Positions 43,705 through 52,679 of a DNA stretch of 64,000 nt are shown here, one piece after another. The notes beneath the pieces were generated by a model that was not told the origin of the DNA, did not search any database, and was given only the letters and a program-made list of their open reading frames with translations. Each line of letters opens with the position of its first letter. Position 1 is the first letter of the stretch. The DNA lies in contig NC_011831.1 in NCBI RefSeq assembly GCF_000021945.1, forward strand, positions 2,741,353-2,805,352. Reading direction: 5' to 3'. A program made the translations under genes and the position numbers. The DNA is from Chloroflexus aggregans DSM 9485 (GTDB lineage Bacteria > Chloroflexota > Chloroflexia > Chloroflexales > Chloroflexaceae).

Positions 43705-45630
43705 ATGTACCAGATCGAATGGGTTGGGATGACCCGTAACAATTTTCAACCGGGTTCGCCAGATCGGATTCGGATGATTGTACTGCACGCGACTGCCGGC
43801 TCGTATCCCGGTGACTTCAAGTGGCTGCGGCAGGGTGGTGCTCCGGGACGAGAGGTTTCAGTGCATTACTACATCACCAAGCGTGGTCAGATTTTTCAGT
43901 TGGTCGCCGATCACGATATTGCGTGGCATGCCGGTGTGAGTCGCTGGGAGGTCGATGGCCGTACCGTTTATGGCTGTAATGAGGTATCTTTGGGGATCGA
44001 GTTGGAGAATCGTAACGATGGCCGGGATCCGTATCCGCCGGAACAGTACGCGGCTGCGCTTTGGCTCGTGCGTGAGCTGGTGCAGAAGTATCACATCCCA
44101 CCTAACCAGGTAGTACGTCATCTCGATATTTCTCCCGGTCGCAAGACCGATCCGGCGGGTTTTCCGTGGCAACAGTTTCTCGATGAGGTGTTTGCCGATC
44201 TTACGGCGGCACCGTCGTTGCCGGTGGGTGATCGGTTGCGACAGTATATGCTCGATATTGCTTACCGTGCTGCCGGTAGTGGGTTGCCATCTGAATGGCC
44301 TTTTTGGACCCATGCCCGTGCTACGAAACTCGGTATGCCGGTGGCCTCGTTGGTTGCCCGCCCCCTCGCACCACGCCCGGCTGCGGCGCCAAACGACCGC
44401 GAACGTGCGTTGAGTTTGCCAGATGGGACACGCTATCTGGTTGAGGTGTATGCCCGTGATGCACTCTGTGCTGAAGTTGGTGCCGACGATACATTCCGTG
44501 CCGGTACACCAATCGAGCGCCTCAGCACTATTCCGGCTAGTCCGCAACGGATGGCCTTGCTCGAAGCTATCTTTCGGGCCGTTGATCCGGTCAACGGTTT
44601 TCAACCCGGTTGGGCATTTCATCAGTATTTTCTACGACACCTCGACACACTGGGTATGCCAATTAGCTACAATCATCGGCTGGCGCTCACGGCAGGATTG
44701 AGTTTCGCGTGCCAACACTTTGCCCTCGATAGCCTGTGTTCGCCGGTAGGACAATGGCAGGTAATCTATCGGTTGAGCGAGCTTAGGCAGGCCGCTGCGG
44801 GGCAGATGGTACTGGCCGGTCTGAGCCGCGAGCGGGCCGATCAACTCGCTCACTTGTTGCTCGACGATCTCTTCGCACTCCGCACCGGTTGCCGTTACCA
44901 TCCTGAAGCGGCGCTAGTCCAGTATGCGTTGACCGAAGAGCTTGGGGCGCCACTTGCTCCGGCAGAAACGGCCGTGATTGACGGAATACCGGTGGCGCTT
45001 ATGCCTTTCGCGCTCGATGTGGTGGCATGTCGCTTACCAACCCCTGATTGGCCGCTCGAACGGCCATTGCCGCCGTCGAGTCCGTTCGGTCGGCTGACGG
45101 CGTTGCTCAGTGGGTTGCGATCAACAGCGACCGGTATTGTGCGGCTGTCTCGTCTCAACGGTCAACATCTGTCACTGTCGCCGATGAGTACAGTGCCCCT
45201 GTTAGGCCCCTCTCGTCACGGCCAACCGTTGATCGACGTTAGCCTCTTTGCCGGTGATGGTGAAGTGCGGCGTCAGCCTATTGATACTATTCTCATCGTC
45301 CCGGTACCAGGCCCAACCGGTTTACTGTTACCCAATGCCCATATTGATGCTCGTTGGCATTATTACATCGATCATACCGGAATGGTGTATCGCCTACGGC
45401 ATGAACGCTTCGTTGCCCGCACTGCTCGTGGCGTAGGCCGACCGGCTGAACGTCTCGATCAGCGCGCATTGGTGATTGCCGTCGAAGGATTGTTGCAGCA
45501 TTCATCACCGCGGTTGCGCAGCGCCCTGCAAGCGCTCGTTTATCTCCTCCGTCGACATTTTCGGATTCGTGTCGATCGGGTACAAGTGCTCGAATCTGCT
45601 GCCGGTGTTCCTGTCACCGATAGGGAATGA
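43705..45630 (+). CDS. N-acetylmuramoyl-L-alanine amidase with a degenerate second amidase domain
   Basis: A 641-residue protein. Residues 20-165 form an active-looking Amidase_2/PGRP domain: zinc ligands His28, His139 and Asp149, with Glu99 and Lys147 at the AmpD catalytic positions (AmpD His34, Glu116, His154, Lys162, Asp164). Residues about 165-520 contain at least three Leu-Gly-x-Pro motifs in helical surroundings, resembling LGFP-type wall-binding repeats. Residues about 530-635 copy the amidase fold (His-Tyr-Tyr-Ile-x-x-x-Gly-x-Val-Tyr aligns with the first domain) but His28 and His139 equivalents are Pro and Leu, so it cannot bind zinc. No signal peptide is seen, strange for a wall hydrolase; export may need another route. 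Confidence 0.8.
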   Translation: MYQIEWVGMTRNNFQPGSPDRIRMIVLHATAGSYPGDFKWLRQGGAPGREVSVHYYITKRGQIFQLVADHDIAWHAGVSRWEVDGRTVYGCNEVSLGIELENRNDGRDPYPPEQYAAALWLVRELVQKYHIPPNQVVRHLDISPGRKTDPAGFPWQQFLDEVFADLTAAPSLPVGDRLRQYMLDIAYRAAGSGLPSEWPFWTHARATKLGMPVASLVARPLAPRPAAAPNDRERALSLPDGTRYLVEVYARDALCAEVGADDTFRAGTPIERLSTIPASPQRMALLEAIFRAVDPVNGFQPGWAFHQYFLRHLDTLGMPISYNHRLALTAGLSFACQHFALDSLCSPVGQWQVIYRLSELRQAAAGQMVLAGLSRERADQLAHLLLDDLFALRTGCRYHPEAALVQYALTEELGAPLAPAETAVIDGIPVALMPFALDVVACRLPTPDWPLERPLPPSSPFGRLTALLSGLRSTATGIVRLSRLNGQHLSLSPMSTVPLLGPSRHGQPLIDVSLFAGDGEVRRQPIDTILIVPVPGPTGLLLPNAHIDARWHYYIDHTGMVYRLRHERFVARTARGVGRPAERLDQRALVIAVEGLLQHSSPRLRSALQALVYLLRRHFRIRVDRVQVLESAAGVPVTDRE

Positions 45631-45645
45631 CATGGAAGGAAACCT

Positions 45646-46728
45646 ATGCAATCGTCTGATCCGCCAATCCACCCGCGCTCACCCATCACGATAAAGCTCA
45701 TTGGTATTGGTGGTTGTGGTGGGAATCTGGTGAGTACACTCACCTTTCTACCCGATCAGGTGGAGGTGATTGTTGCCAATACCGATCGGCAAGATCTGGC
45801 CGGGCGTGTCCATGTTCCAACCCGAGTATTGCTCGGTCCACAAGTGACTGCCGGAAAAGGCACCGGCGGCCATCCATCGGTTGGAGCGGCCGCTGCGCAA
45901 GAAAGTGAACCGGTGTTGGCACAAGTCCTTACCGGTGCCGATCTGGTCGTGATCGTTGCCGGTATGGGGGGTGGTACCGGTACCGGTGCTGCGCCGGTTG
46001 TCGCTCGTCTTGCGCGTCAGTTGGGTGCGCTGACCTTAGCATTTGTGACAATGCCGTTTCACGTTGAGAAGGGGCAGCGTAGCCGCGTGGCCGAAGCAGG
46101 ATTGGTCGAGCTAAGTAAGGTTGCCGATGCGGTAGTCGTGGTCTCAAATCAGAAGGTGCTCAATTTTGTCGATCCACGTGAAACCTTAACCAAAGCGCTG
46201 ACCTACAGCAACATCATCTTAGGTGCGGCAATGAGAGGGGTGATTGAGCAGCTCTCGTCGCCGTCGCTGATGCAGCTTGATTTTTCTCATATCGTCCAAA
46301 CCCTGCGCAATGCCGGCCTGACGATGCTCGGTATTGGGAGTGCTACCGGTGGCGATGCAGTACAACGTGCGATGAAGTATGCGCTCCAATGCGATTTGTT
46401 AGAAGGCAACTTGACCAAGGCTCGACGTGTCTTTCTCTCAATTATTGGCGGTAGTCGTTTAGGTTTGCACGATGTCGATCGCGCGATTGCCCAGCTTCAT
46501 CAAACCATTGCCAACGATATCGATTTGGCTATCGGTGTTGTTGTGTCTCCCTACCAACCACAACCCGAACGGGTGCAGATCACACTGATTGCGAGTGAAG
46601 TGGCTTCATTTCGCCAACGGCAGTACACCGTCTCGGCATCCTTGCCTGTCAATCCACCATCGCCACCTGCAGTCTTAACCGACGATCTGCCGCCGTTTCT
46701 GAAATTATCTTGTCGAGGGAGCCTATGA
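45646..46728 (+). CDS. FtsZ-family protein with altered T7 loop
   Basis: A 360-residue tubulin/FtsZ superfamily protein. The GTP-binding side is intact: Gly-Ile-Gly-Gly-Cys-Gly-Gly-Asn (20-27), Asn45-Thr-Asp-x-Gln-x-Leu, and the signature Gly-Gly-Gly-Thr-Gly-Thr-Gly at 108-114. The T7 synergy loop that completes catalysis in the next subunit is Gln210-Leu-Asp212-Phe-Ser-His215 instead of Asn-x-Asp-Phe-Ala-Asp, so the residues matching E. coli Asn207 and Asp212 are replaced. Polymers might form but hydrolyse GTP poorly. The C-terminal FtsA/ZipA-binding peptide is not evident. It is probably not the main FtsZ. Stop overlaps the next gene's ATG. Confidence 0.85.
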   Translation: MQSSDPPIHPRSPITIKLIGIGGCGGNLVSTLTFLPDQVEVIVANTDRQDLAGRVHVPTRVLLGPQVTAGKGTGGHPSVGAAAAQESEPVLAQVLTGADLVVIVAGMGGGTGTGAAPVVARLARQLGALTLAFVTMPFHVEKGQRSRVAEAGLVELSKVADAVVVVSNQKVLNFVDPRETLTKALTYSNIILGAAMRGVIEQLSSPSLMQLDFSHIVQTLRNAGLTMLGIGSATGGDAVQRAMKYALQCDLLEGNLTKARRVFLSIIGGSRLGLHDVDRAIAQLHQTIANDIDLAIGVVVSPYQPQPERVQITLIASEVASFRQRQYTVSASLPVNPPSPPAVLTDDLPPFLKLSCRGSL

Positions 46729-47555
46729 TACTTCATCTTTGCACTGATGACCCGCTCGTCTCACTCGTCCATGACCTCTTTGGTGCTAATCCGGTCCGTG
46801 TCCCTGATGCCCGCATCCGCCCGCTCTCGGTCGTCGTTCATCGGCGTGGGCGGAGCATCTTTCGTGGTTCACTCTTACCGTTGCTCACCGACTCGAGTCC
46901 GCTGAGTGTGCAACCGTCGGTCGCACAATTGATCGACATCAGTGGCCGGCGCTCGCGGTGGGTGAGCCTCGATCTCGGTTTAAACATTCTGCGCGGCTTT
47001 CTCTACGGCTTTGGCCTCCCCATGGCCGAATTGACCACCTCTATTCAAGGGGCAACGGCTATCTCCTTCGCGTTTCCCACCGCTATGCGCATCGCGTATG
47101 ACGTGAACGCACTGGGTTGGGCACTGGCCGGGCGGGTTATCGACCGTACAAATCCGGCAGCCGCGATCTTGTTTGAGCAGACACCTTACGAACTCCTCTT
47201 AATTGACTCGGTCTTAACCAGTCGGCATATCACAATCACGCTGAGTGGAGCCAAAGGTCAACGCCTCAATGTCGATGTTGATGCCCTTCGCCAGATGCTC
47301 GGTGATATGGGCGTGAACGCCGGTATTACCAACAACGGCGAACTTGACCTCACGCTGACCAGCCCGCACGATTTAACCTTTGCGTTTTCGTGCGTCCGTC
47401 TCTTTTTTAACGATGAGGGATATATCACCACCATGCCACCCGATCTCGACCGGCGCGTGCTTAGTAGTGACCATGGCGCGCAGGTTCGCTACACCCCCGA
47501 TCGGGTGATGTTGAGTGAGCGACCGGCAATGGTGCTGTGGGATCGGGTACGGTAG
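46725..47555 (+). CDS. unrecognised protein coupled to the FtsZ paralogue
   Basis: A 276-residue protein with no domain I recognise. It is a mixture of short strands and helices, without signal peptide, membrane helix or Cys cluster. The C-terminal half (about 150-245) has a regular hydrophobic pattern that could be a beta-rich domain. It starts inside the FtsZ stop (ATGA) with GAGGGAGCC just upstream, so the two proteins are made together and may interact. The cluster ends here. Confidence 0.65.
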   Translation: MILHLCTDDPLVSLVHDLFGANPVRVPDARIRPLSVVVHRRGRSIFRGSLLPLLTDSSPLSVQPSVAQLIDISGRRSRWVSLDLGLNILRGFLYGFGLPMAELTTSIQGATAISFAFPTAMRIAYDVNALGWALAGRVIDRTNPAAAILFEQTPYELLLIDSVLTSRHITITLSGAKGQRLNVDVDALRQMLGDMGVNAGITNNGELDLTLTSPHDLTFAFSCVRLFFNDEGYITTMPPDLDRRVLSSDHGAQVRYTPDRVMLSERPAMVLWDRVR

Positions 47556-48290
47556 CGGTATGACACCGATGATCTTCATTGTACCCCAACCGTGCCCGTT
47601 GGCTTAGCCCTAAGGGCGAGAGCGTGGTCTGCCTTTCATCCCAACGCCGGCGCGTGGTCAGGATCGAACCAACAGAGTACGGCATCGTCAATTACGATAG
47701 CAATCGCACGACCGGGTAACAATGTCCTGCATCGACCACAAGGCAGGGTGCTGCCAATAGAAACCGGGTAGGCGCAACCAGATCACCGCTGTGCTGATGA
47801 AATGGCTCGACCGCTTTAATCGTTGCCTGTCCGTGGCTGGCCGGCTGGATCGTGCTCGGCAGCGGTGGGTGTGATACCAACATGCACTGCCGAGCCGTAG
47901 CGAGGTGTACCGTCGGTGAGACGGTAGACGTTGTTCACAGTAGGTGCTCAGCCGCACGTCGATGATCTCGTGACCGGTATGAACGTGTCTGCACGCCATT
48001 GTCATCGGTGATGAGCTGAGGAACCTGGCGACAAAGGCGTTCGCCGCGTTCGTCAGTAGTTCCTCCGACGTACCGATCTGCCATAGCCGATCCTAGGCTA
48101 CCATGACCGCCCGTCTGAGCATAGAAGACGCTTGATTTTCCCATTCGCCCATCGGCAGCGCCTCCCCGCAGGCCACGCTTCTCCCCTTGCTTCCCAAGGT
48201 ATGTGCGCGCAGCGGGTCGCGGTGCATCACCCAATCTCGATGTGCTCGGTATGTGCAGGCTTGGCCATGATGATCGGCAACGGGATTGCG
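47556..48290. other. degenerate coding-like sequence, no intact gene
   Basis: Minus-strand pieces read in different frames look like worn protein sequence: a piece from about 48170 to 47940, then Asn-Asn-Val-Tyr-Arg-Leu-Thr-Asp-Gly-Thr near 47920, and Ala-Ile-Ala-Ile-Val-Ile-Asp-Asp-Ala-Val-Leu-Cys-Trp-Phe-Asp near 47690, interrupted by stops. They may be remains of one gene of about 240 codons. I do not recognise a family and give no function. Confidence 0.35.
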
Positions 48291-49370
48291 CTACGGTGTG
48301 ATCACCGGCAGTGTCTCGGCGATTGCCGGATCAAGGGTCAATAGGCTGCGGTGGACCCAACCCTCTTGGCCGCGCGGGTTGATAATCCGTATCCATACCC
48401 CATCGGCACTGCGGCCAAGCAGGATGACCGTTTCATAGGCGTGAATTTGATCAAGGACGGTGCCTTGGAGGTTAGGTGCAGCGCGCACGTTCCCACCATT
48501 AAAAACCGATGCGGTCGGTCGTACCGGTGTGGAGGTCGGTTGTGGCGTCGCCGTTGGTTGTGGGGTACGAGTGGGACGTGGTGTGACCGAAGGACGGTTA
48601 GGTACCGTTGATTGTAGTGTAGGGCTATTGGTGCCCAACGACCGGGACGTCGCACGTTCACCGTTCGTTTCTCCAACCGGCACCAGTTGCCCAATGCGGT
48701 CTATGCTGATGACCGGCGGTCCGCTGATGCTGAAGGCGATGCCGGCAACCACGAGGTTGAGACCAAGCGCGAAAGCAACCGGGAGGGCCACCGACCGTTT
48801 CCGGCGCTGCTGGTTGGTCAATCGTCGCTGTTCGGCCTCTTCGATCCGTTGCCACAGTATTCGATGATCCCACAATTCGAGAGCTTGCCCGCGGGCTTCG
48901 AGACGCGATTGATCGGTGAAGGTGCTGGTCGTCACCAAAATGGCTCGGTCAGCTTGCTGAATCTGGAGCGCGCCAACGAGATCGCGCACGTAGTTGGGTC
49001 CGACCGGTTTGGTGTACCGTTTGCATTGGATAATGTAGCGCAAACCGTCTCGTTGGGCGGTAATATCAACACCGCGGTCACCACTGCCACCGCGCACCAC
49101 AACGTTCTGCCACCCTAGATCTTCAAGCAACAGGGCGATGCGCTGCTCGAATTCGCTCGGTGATAATGCTAACAATTGCTGACGATACAACCGTTGCACA
49201 CGTGCATGGTGCAGCGAGCGGGCAATAAAGAAAACAATTGTGAGACTACCAACTATCAGGCTGATTATCCACCAGAGCGACAACCCGCTGAATAGACTGA
49301 ATACGATGAGGATACTAAGCAAAGAAGCGAGAAGATTAGTTTCTGTACTGGAACGTGAGCTTGAAGGCAT
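48291..49370 (-). CDS. membrane Mrr-like restriction endonuclease with SH3 domain
   Basis: A 359-residue protein. Two helices near 12-30 and 33-52 anchor it. Residues 65-180 are an Mrr-type PD-(D/E)xK nuclease domain: Glu73 in Phe-Glu, Asp102 in Gly-Asp-Arg-Gly-Val-Asp-Ile, and Gln115-x-Lys117 in Ile-Ile-Gln-Cys-Lys-Arg-Tyr. Another helix lies near 195-216. A Pro/Thr linker (about 250-283) and an SH3-like domain (about 285-350, Gly-Asn-Val-Arg-Ala-Ala-Pro-Asn and Gly-Trp-Val-His) follow, outside the membrane. AGGAG precedes the ATG. Such a nuclease would cut methylated or foreign DNA in the cytoplasm, with the SH3 domain contacting the wall. Confidence 0.8.
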   Translation of the reverse strand: MPSSSRSSTETNLLASLLSILIVFSLFSGLSLWWIISLIVGSLTIVFFIARSLHHARVQRLYRQQLLALSPSEFEQRIALLLEDLGWQNVVVRGGSGDRGVDITAQRDGLRYIIQCKRYTKPVGPNYVRDLVGALQIQQADRAILVTTSTFTDQSRLEARGQALELWDHRILWQRIEEAEQRRLTNQQRRKRSVALPVAFALGLNLVVAGIAFSISGPPVISIDRIGQLVPVGETNGERATSRSLGTNSPTLQSTVPNRPSVTPRPTRTPQPTATPQPTSTPVRPTASVFNGGNVRAAPNLQGTVLDQIHAYETVILLGRSADGVWIRIINPRGQEGWVHRSLLTLDPAIAETLPVITP

Positions 49371-49558
49371 ATCGCTATCTCCTGTATGCTGTAGCTTTTT
49401 GCCGTGCTACATTATAATTGGCGACCATTAACCGTCTATTTCCATGCTCCTACGTTATAATGAACAAGAGCGGCATTGGTCGGTGTAGGTTCGTTTGTTC
49501 TTATCGTTGACTACTTGCCATCGGCGCCGAATTGTATCCCTTCACAGGAGGAAGCATT

Positions 49559-50065
49559 GTGAAGCTCTTACAGGCACGCTGGATCACACCGTTGCTCGTG
49601 GCGGCGTTGGTAATTGGGCTGGATCAGGCTTCCAAGCGCTGGATTATCGACACGCTTGGTCCAACGCCGATGACGCGCTTTATTCCGCTGATCGGTGAGG
49701 ATATCCGGCTGGCGTATTCGCATAATACCGGTATCGCGTTTAGCCTATTCCAAGGCAAATCGGATATCCTGACGGTTGTTGCGTTTGTGATTATGAGCGG
49801 CGCGATTTATCTCTACGTAACCCAACTCCCGAACCGACGTAAACTGGTGCAAGTCGCGATGGGGCTGATTCTCGGTGGAGCACTTGGTAATGTGATCGAT
49901 CGCATTCGTTTGGGATACGTCGTCGATTTTATCCAGGTAGGCTGGTTCCCGATCTTTAATCTAGCCGATAGTGCGATTACCGTCGGCGCGGCCCTATTGA
50001 TGTTGCAATATGCACTTGATGAAATCGCGTTGCGTCGGTTACGCCAGGCGATGATGTCACAATAA
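49559..50065 (+). CDS. lspA: signal peptidase II (lipoprotein), copy 1
   Basis: About 168 residues with four membrane helices. The catalytic aspartates are in Gly-Asn-Val-Ile-Asp-Arg and Phe-Asn-Leu-Ala-Asp-Ser, and Asn-Thr-Gly-Ile-Ala-Phe is conserved. It cleaves lipoprotein signal peptides at the lipobox Cys. Start is GTG 49559 with AGGAGG seven bases ahead. A second copy begins five bases after its stop. Confidence 0.9.
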   Translation: MKLLQARWITPLLVAALVIGLDQASKRWIIDTLGPTPMTRFIPLIGEDIRLAYSHNTGIAFSLFQGKSDILTVVAFVIMSGAIYLYVTQLPNRRKLVQVAMGLILGGALGNVIDRIRLGYVVDFIQVGWFPIFNLADSAITVGAALLMLQYALDEIALRRLRQAMMSQ

Positions 50066-50070
50066 CCGCC

Positions 50071-50646
50071 ATGCGTAAGCGTTGGATGCTTCTCATGTTT
50101 GTGGCTGTGCCGGTTGTGATCCTTGATCAACTAAGTAAAGCTTGGTTGAGCACCGTATTACTGCGCGTCAATCGTCCAATTAGTTTGCTCTTTGATTGGG
50201 TGCAACTGGCCTACTACGAAAATACCGGAGTTGCGTTTGGTCTTTTTCCCGATCAGGGTGGTGTTCTCTCGATTAGTGCCGGCTTCATCTTGTTGGTGTT
50301 GGCCCTCACTTACCAATACCTGTTACCTGCCGAATCGCGCTGGGTAACGGTGGCTACCGGCTTGGTGTTTGGTGGTGGTCTTTCTAACCTCTTCGACCGC
50401 TTACGGCAAGGGTACGTGGTCGATTTTATCCAGTTTGGTTGGTGGCCAATGTTTAATCTGGCCGATAGTGCGATTACCTTAGGCGTGGCGGCCTTGGCAT
50501 TTCACATCATCTTTATCGGTGATGAGCCGTCTGGTATCGAACCGGAACCGATCGATGACGGGTTGCTGAACGAGTTGCTGAGCCGCGCACCAGAATCCCC
50601 ATCGCCGACCGAGCCATCGCAACGCAATTCGGAGTTACCGTCATGA
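50071..50646 (+). CDS. lspA: signal peptidase II (lipoprotein), copy 2
   Basis: A 191-residue paralogue of the preceding gene, with Asn-Thr-Gly-Val-Ala-Phe, Ser-Asn-Leu-Phe-Asp-Arg and Asn-Leu-Ala-Asp-Ser intact, so both copies look active. It has a longer acidic C-terminal tail of about 30 residues. Its stop overlaps the next gene's ATG. Tandem duplication is uncommon for lspA and could reflect specialised lipoprotein sets. Confidence 0.9.
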   Translation: MRKRWMLLMFVAVPVVILDQLSKAWLSTVLLRVNRPISLLFDWVQLAYYENTGVAFGLFPDQGGVLSISAGFILLVLALTYQYLLPAESRWVTVATGLVFGGGLSNLFDRLRQGYVVDFIQFGWWPMFNLADSAITLGVAALAFHIIFIGDEPSGIEPEPIDDGLLNELLSRAPESPSPTEPSQRNSELPS

Positions 50647-51575
50647 ATGAGGTCGTTGCCATTGAAGGGCTTGATGCCGAGGAACGGGAGCTGATCGTAC
50701 CATCGGAAGCGAGCGGGCAGCGGATCGACCGTTTTCTTGCCGCATCTATGCCCGATTTGTCACGTACACAGGTGCAGCGTCTCATCGAACAGGGTATGGT
50801 GTTATACGCCGGTCGGCCAACTCGTGCCAGCCAACCGCTCCATCCCGGTACGATTATTCACGTTACTATCCCGCCGCCGGTGCCGGTTGAATTGATGCCC
50901 GAATCTATTCCGCTCGATATAGTGTACGAAGATGCCGATGTGGCCGTAATCAACAAACCGGCTGGCATGGTCGTCCATCCGGCGCCGGGCCATCCCCGTG
51001 GTACGCTCGTCAATGCGTTGTTAGCCCGCTACCCAGATCTGGCGATTAGCGGTGAAGTACGACCCGGTATTGTGCATCGCCTCGACCGCGATACCTCCGG
51101 TCTGTTGGTGATTGCCCGCCACGATGCCGCGTTACGGGCTTTGGTCGAACAACAGCAGGCTCGTCGCATGCGCAAAATCTATCAGGCGTTGGTCGTTGGT
51201 CGCCCACCCGTTTGTGGTACCATCGACGCTCCTATCGGGCGCGATCCGCGTGACCGCTTGCGCATGGCGGTTGTAGCCGACGGCCGCCCGGCTCGCACGC
51301 ATTATCGGGTTATCGCTACCTTTGGTGACTATAGCCTACTCGAAGTTCAGCTCGAAACCGGGCGTACTCATCAAATTCGGGTTCATTTGCGTCATCTCGG
51401 TTACCCGATAGTCGGCGATCCGGTTTATGGGCCGCGCCGGTCTCATCTGCGGTTGACGCGCCAGTTTTTGCATGCCGGCCAGCTCGGTTTCTTTCATCCC
51501 CGCGATGGGCAGTGGCGTGAGTTCACAGCACCGTTGCCATCGGATTTGTCGTCAGTTCTCAACGCTATGCAGTGA
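50643..51575 (+). CDS. RluA/RluD-family pseudouridine synthase
   Basis: A 310-residue enzyme for pseudouridine in ribosomal RNA. An S4 domain (about 20-75, Gln-Arg-Ile-Asp-Arg-Phe-Leu-Ala) leads. The synthase core has Val-Ile-Asn-Lys-Pro-Ala-Gly-Met-Val-Val-His-Pro and the catalytic Asp in His-Arg-Leu-Asp-Arg-Asp-Thr-Ser-Gly-Leu (about 143). Architecture favours RluD (23S 1911/1915/1917). The pairing with lspA is a common bacterial gene order. Confidence 0.9.
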   Translation: MNEVVAIEGLDAEERELIVPSEASGQRIDRFLAASMPDLSRTQVQRLIEQGMVLYAGRPTRASQPLHPGTIIHVTIPPPVPVELMPESIPLDIVYEDADVAVINKPAGMVVHPAPGHPRGTLVNALLARYPDLAISGEVRPGIVHRLDRDTSGLLVIARHDAALRALVEQQQARRMRKIYQALVVGRPPVCGTIDAPIGRDPRDRLRMAVVADGRPARTHYRVIATFGDYSLLEVQLETGRTHQIRVHLRHLGYPIVGDPVYGPRRSHLRLTRQFLHAGQLGFFHPRDGQWREFTAPLPSDLSSVLNAMQ

Positions 51576-51653
51576 AGCCTGTCTCTATTGCCTACAAGCA
51601 AGTGTGATACAATGCGCAAGGAGGGTAACGACGCATTCCGTTGCATTCCATAA

Positions 51654-52613
<960 letters not shown>

Positions 52614-52623
52614 TGTTATGTTG

Positions 52624-52650
52624 CGGCGGCGATACAGACGCTCGCCGCCG
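52624..52650 (+). terminator. hairpin after mdh
   Basis: CGGCGGCGA (52624-52632) pairs with TCGCCGCCG (52642-52650) around a nine-base loop, 11 bases after the mdh stop. The T content after it is modest. Confidence 0.65.
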
Positions 52651-52679
52651 TACTTTATCTAGCTAGAGTGTGAGCGTCT

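Noticed and set aside
47556-48290. Protein phosphatase 2C remnant
   Set aside because: An Ala-Asp-Gly and a Gly-Gly-His fragment on the minus strand prompted the idea, but they are not in PP2C order and no metal motif can be assembled.
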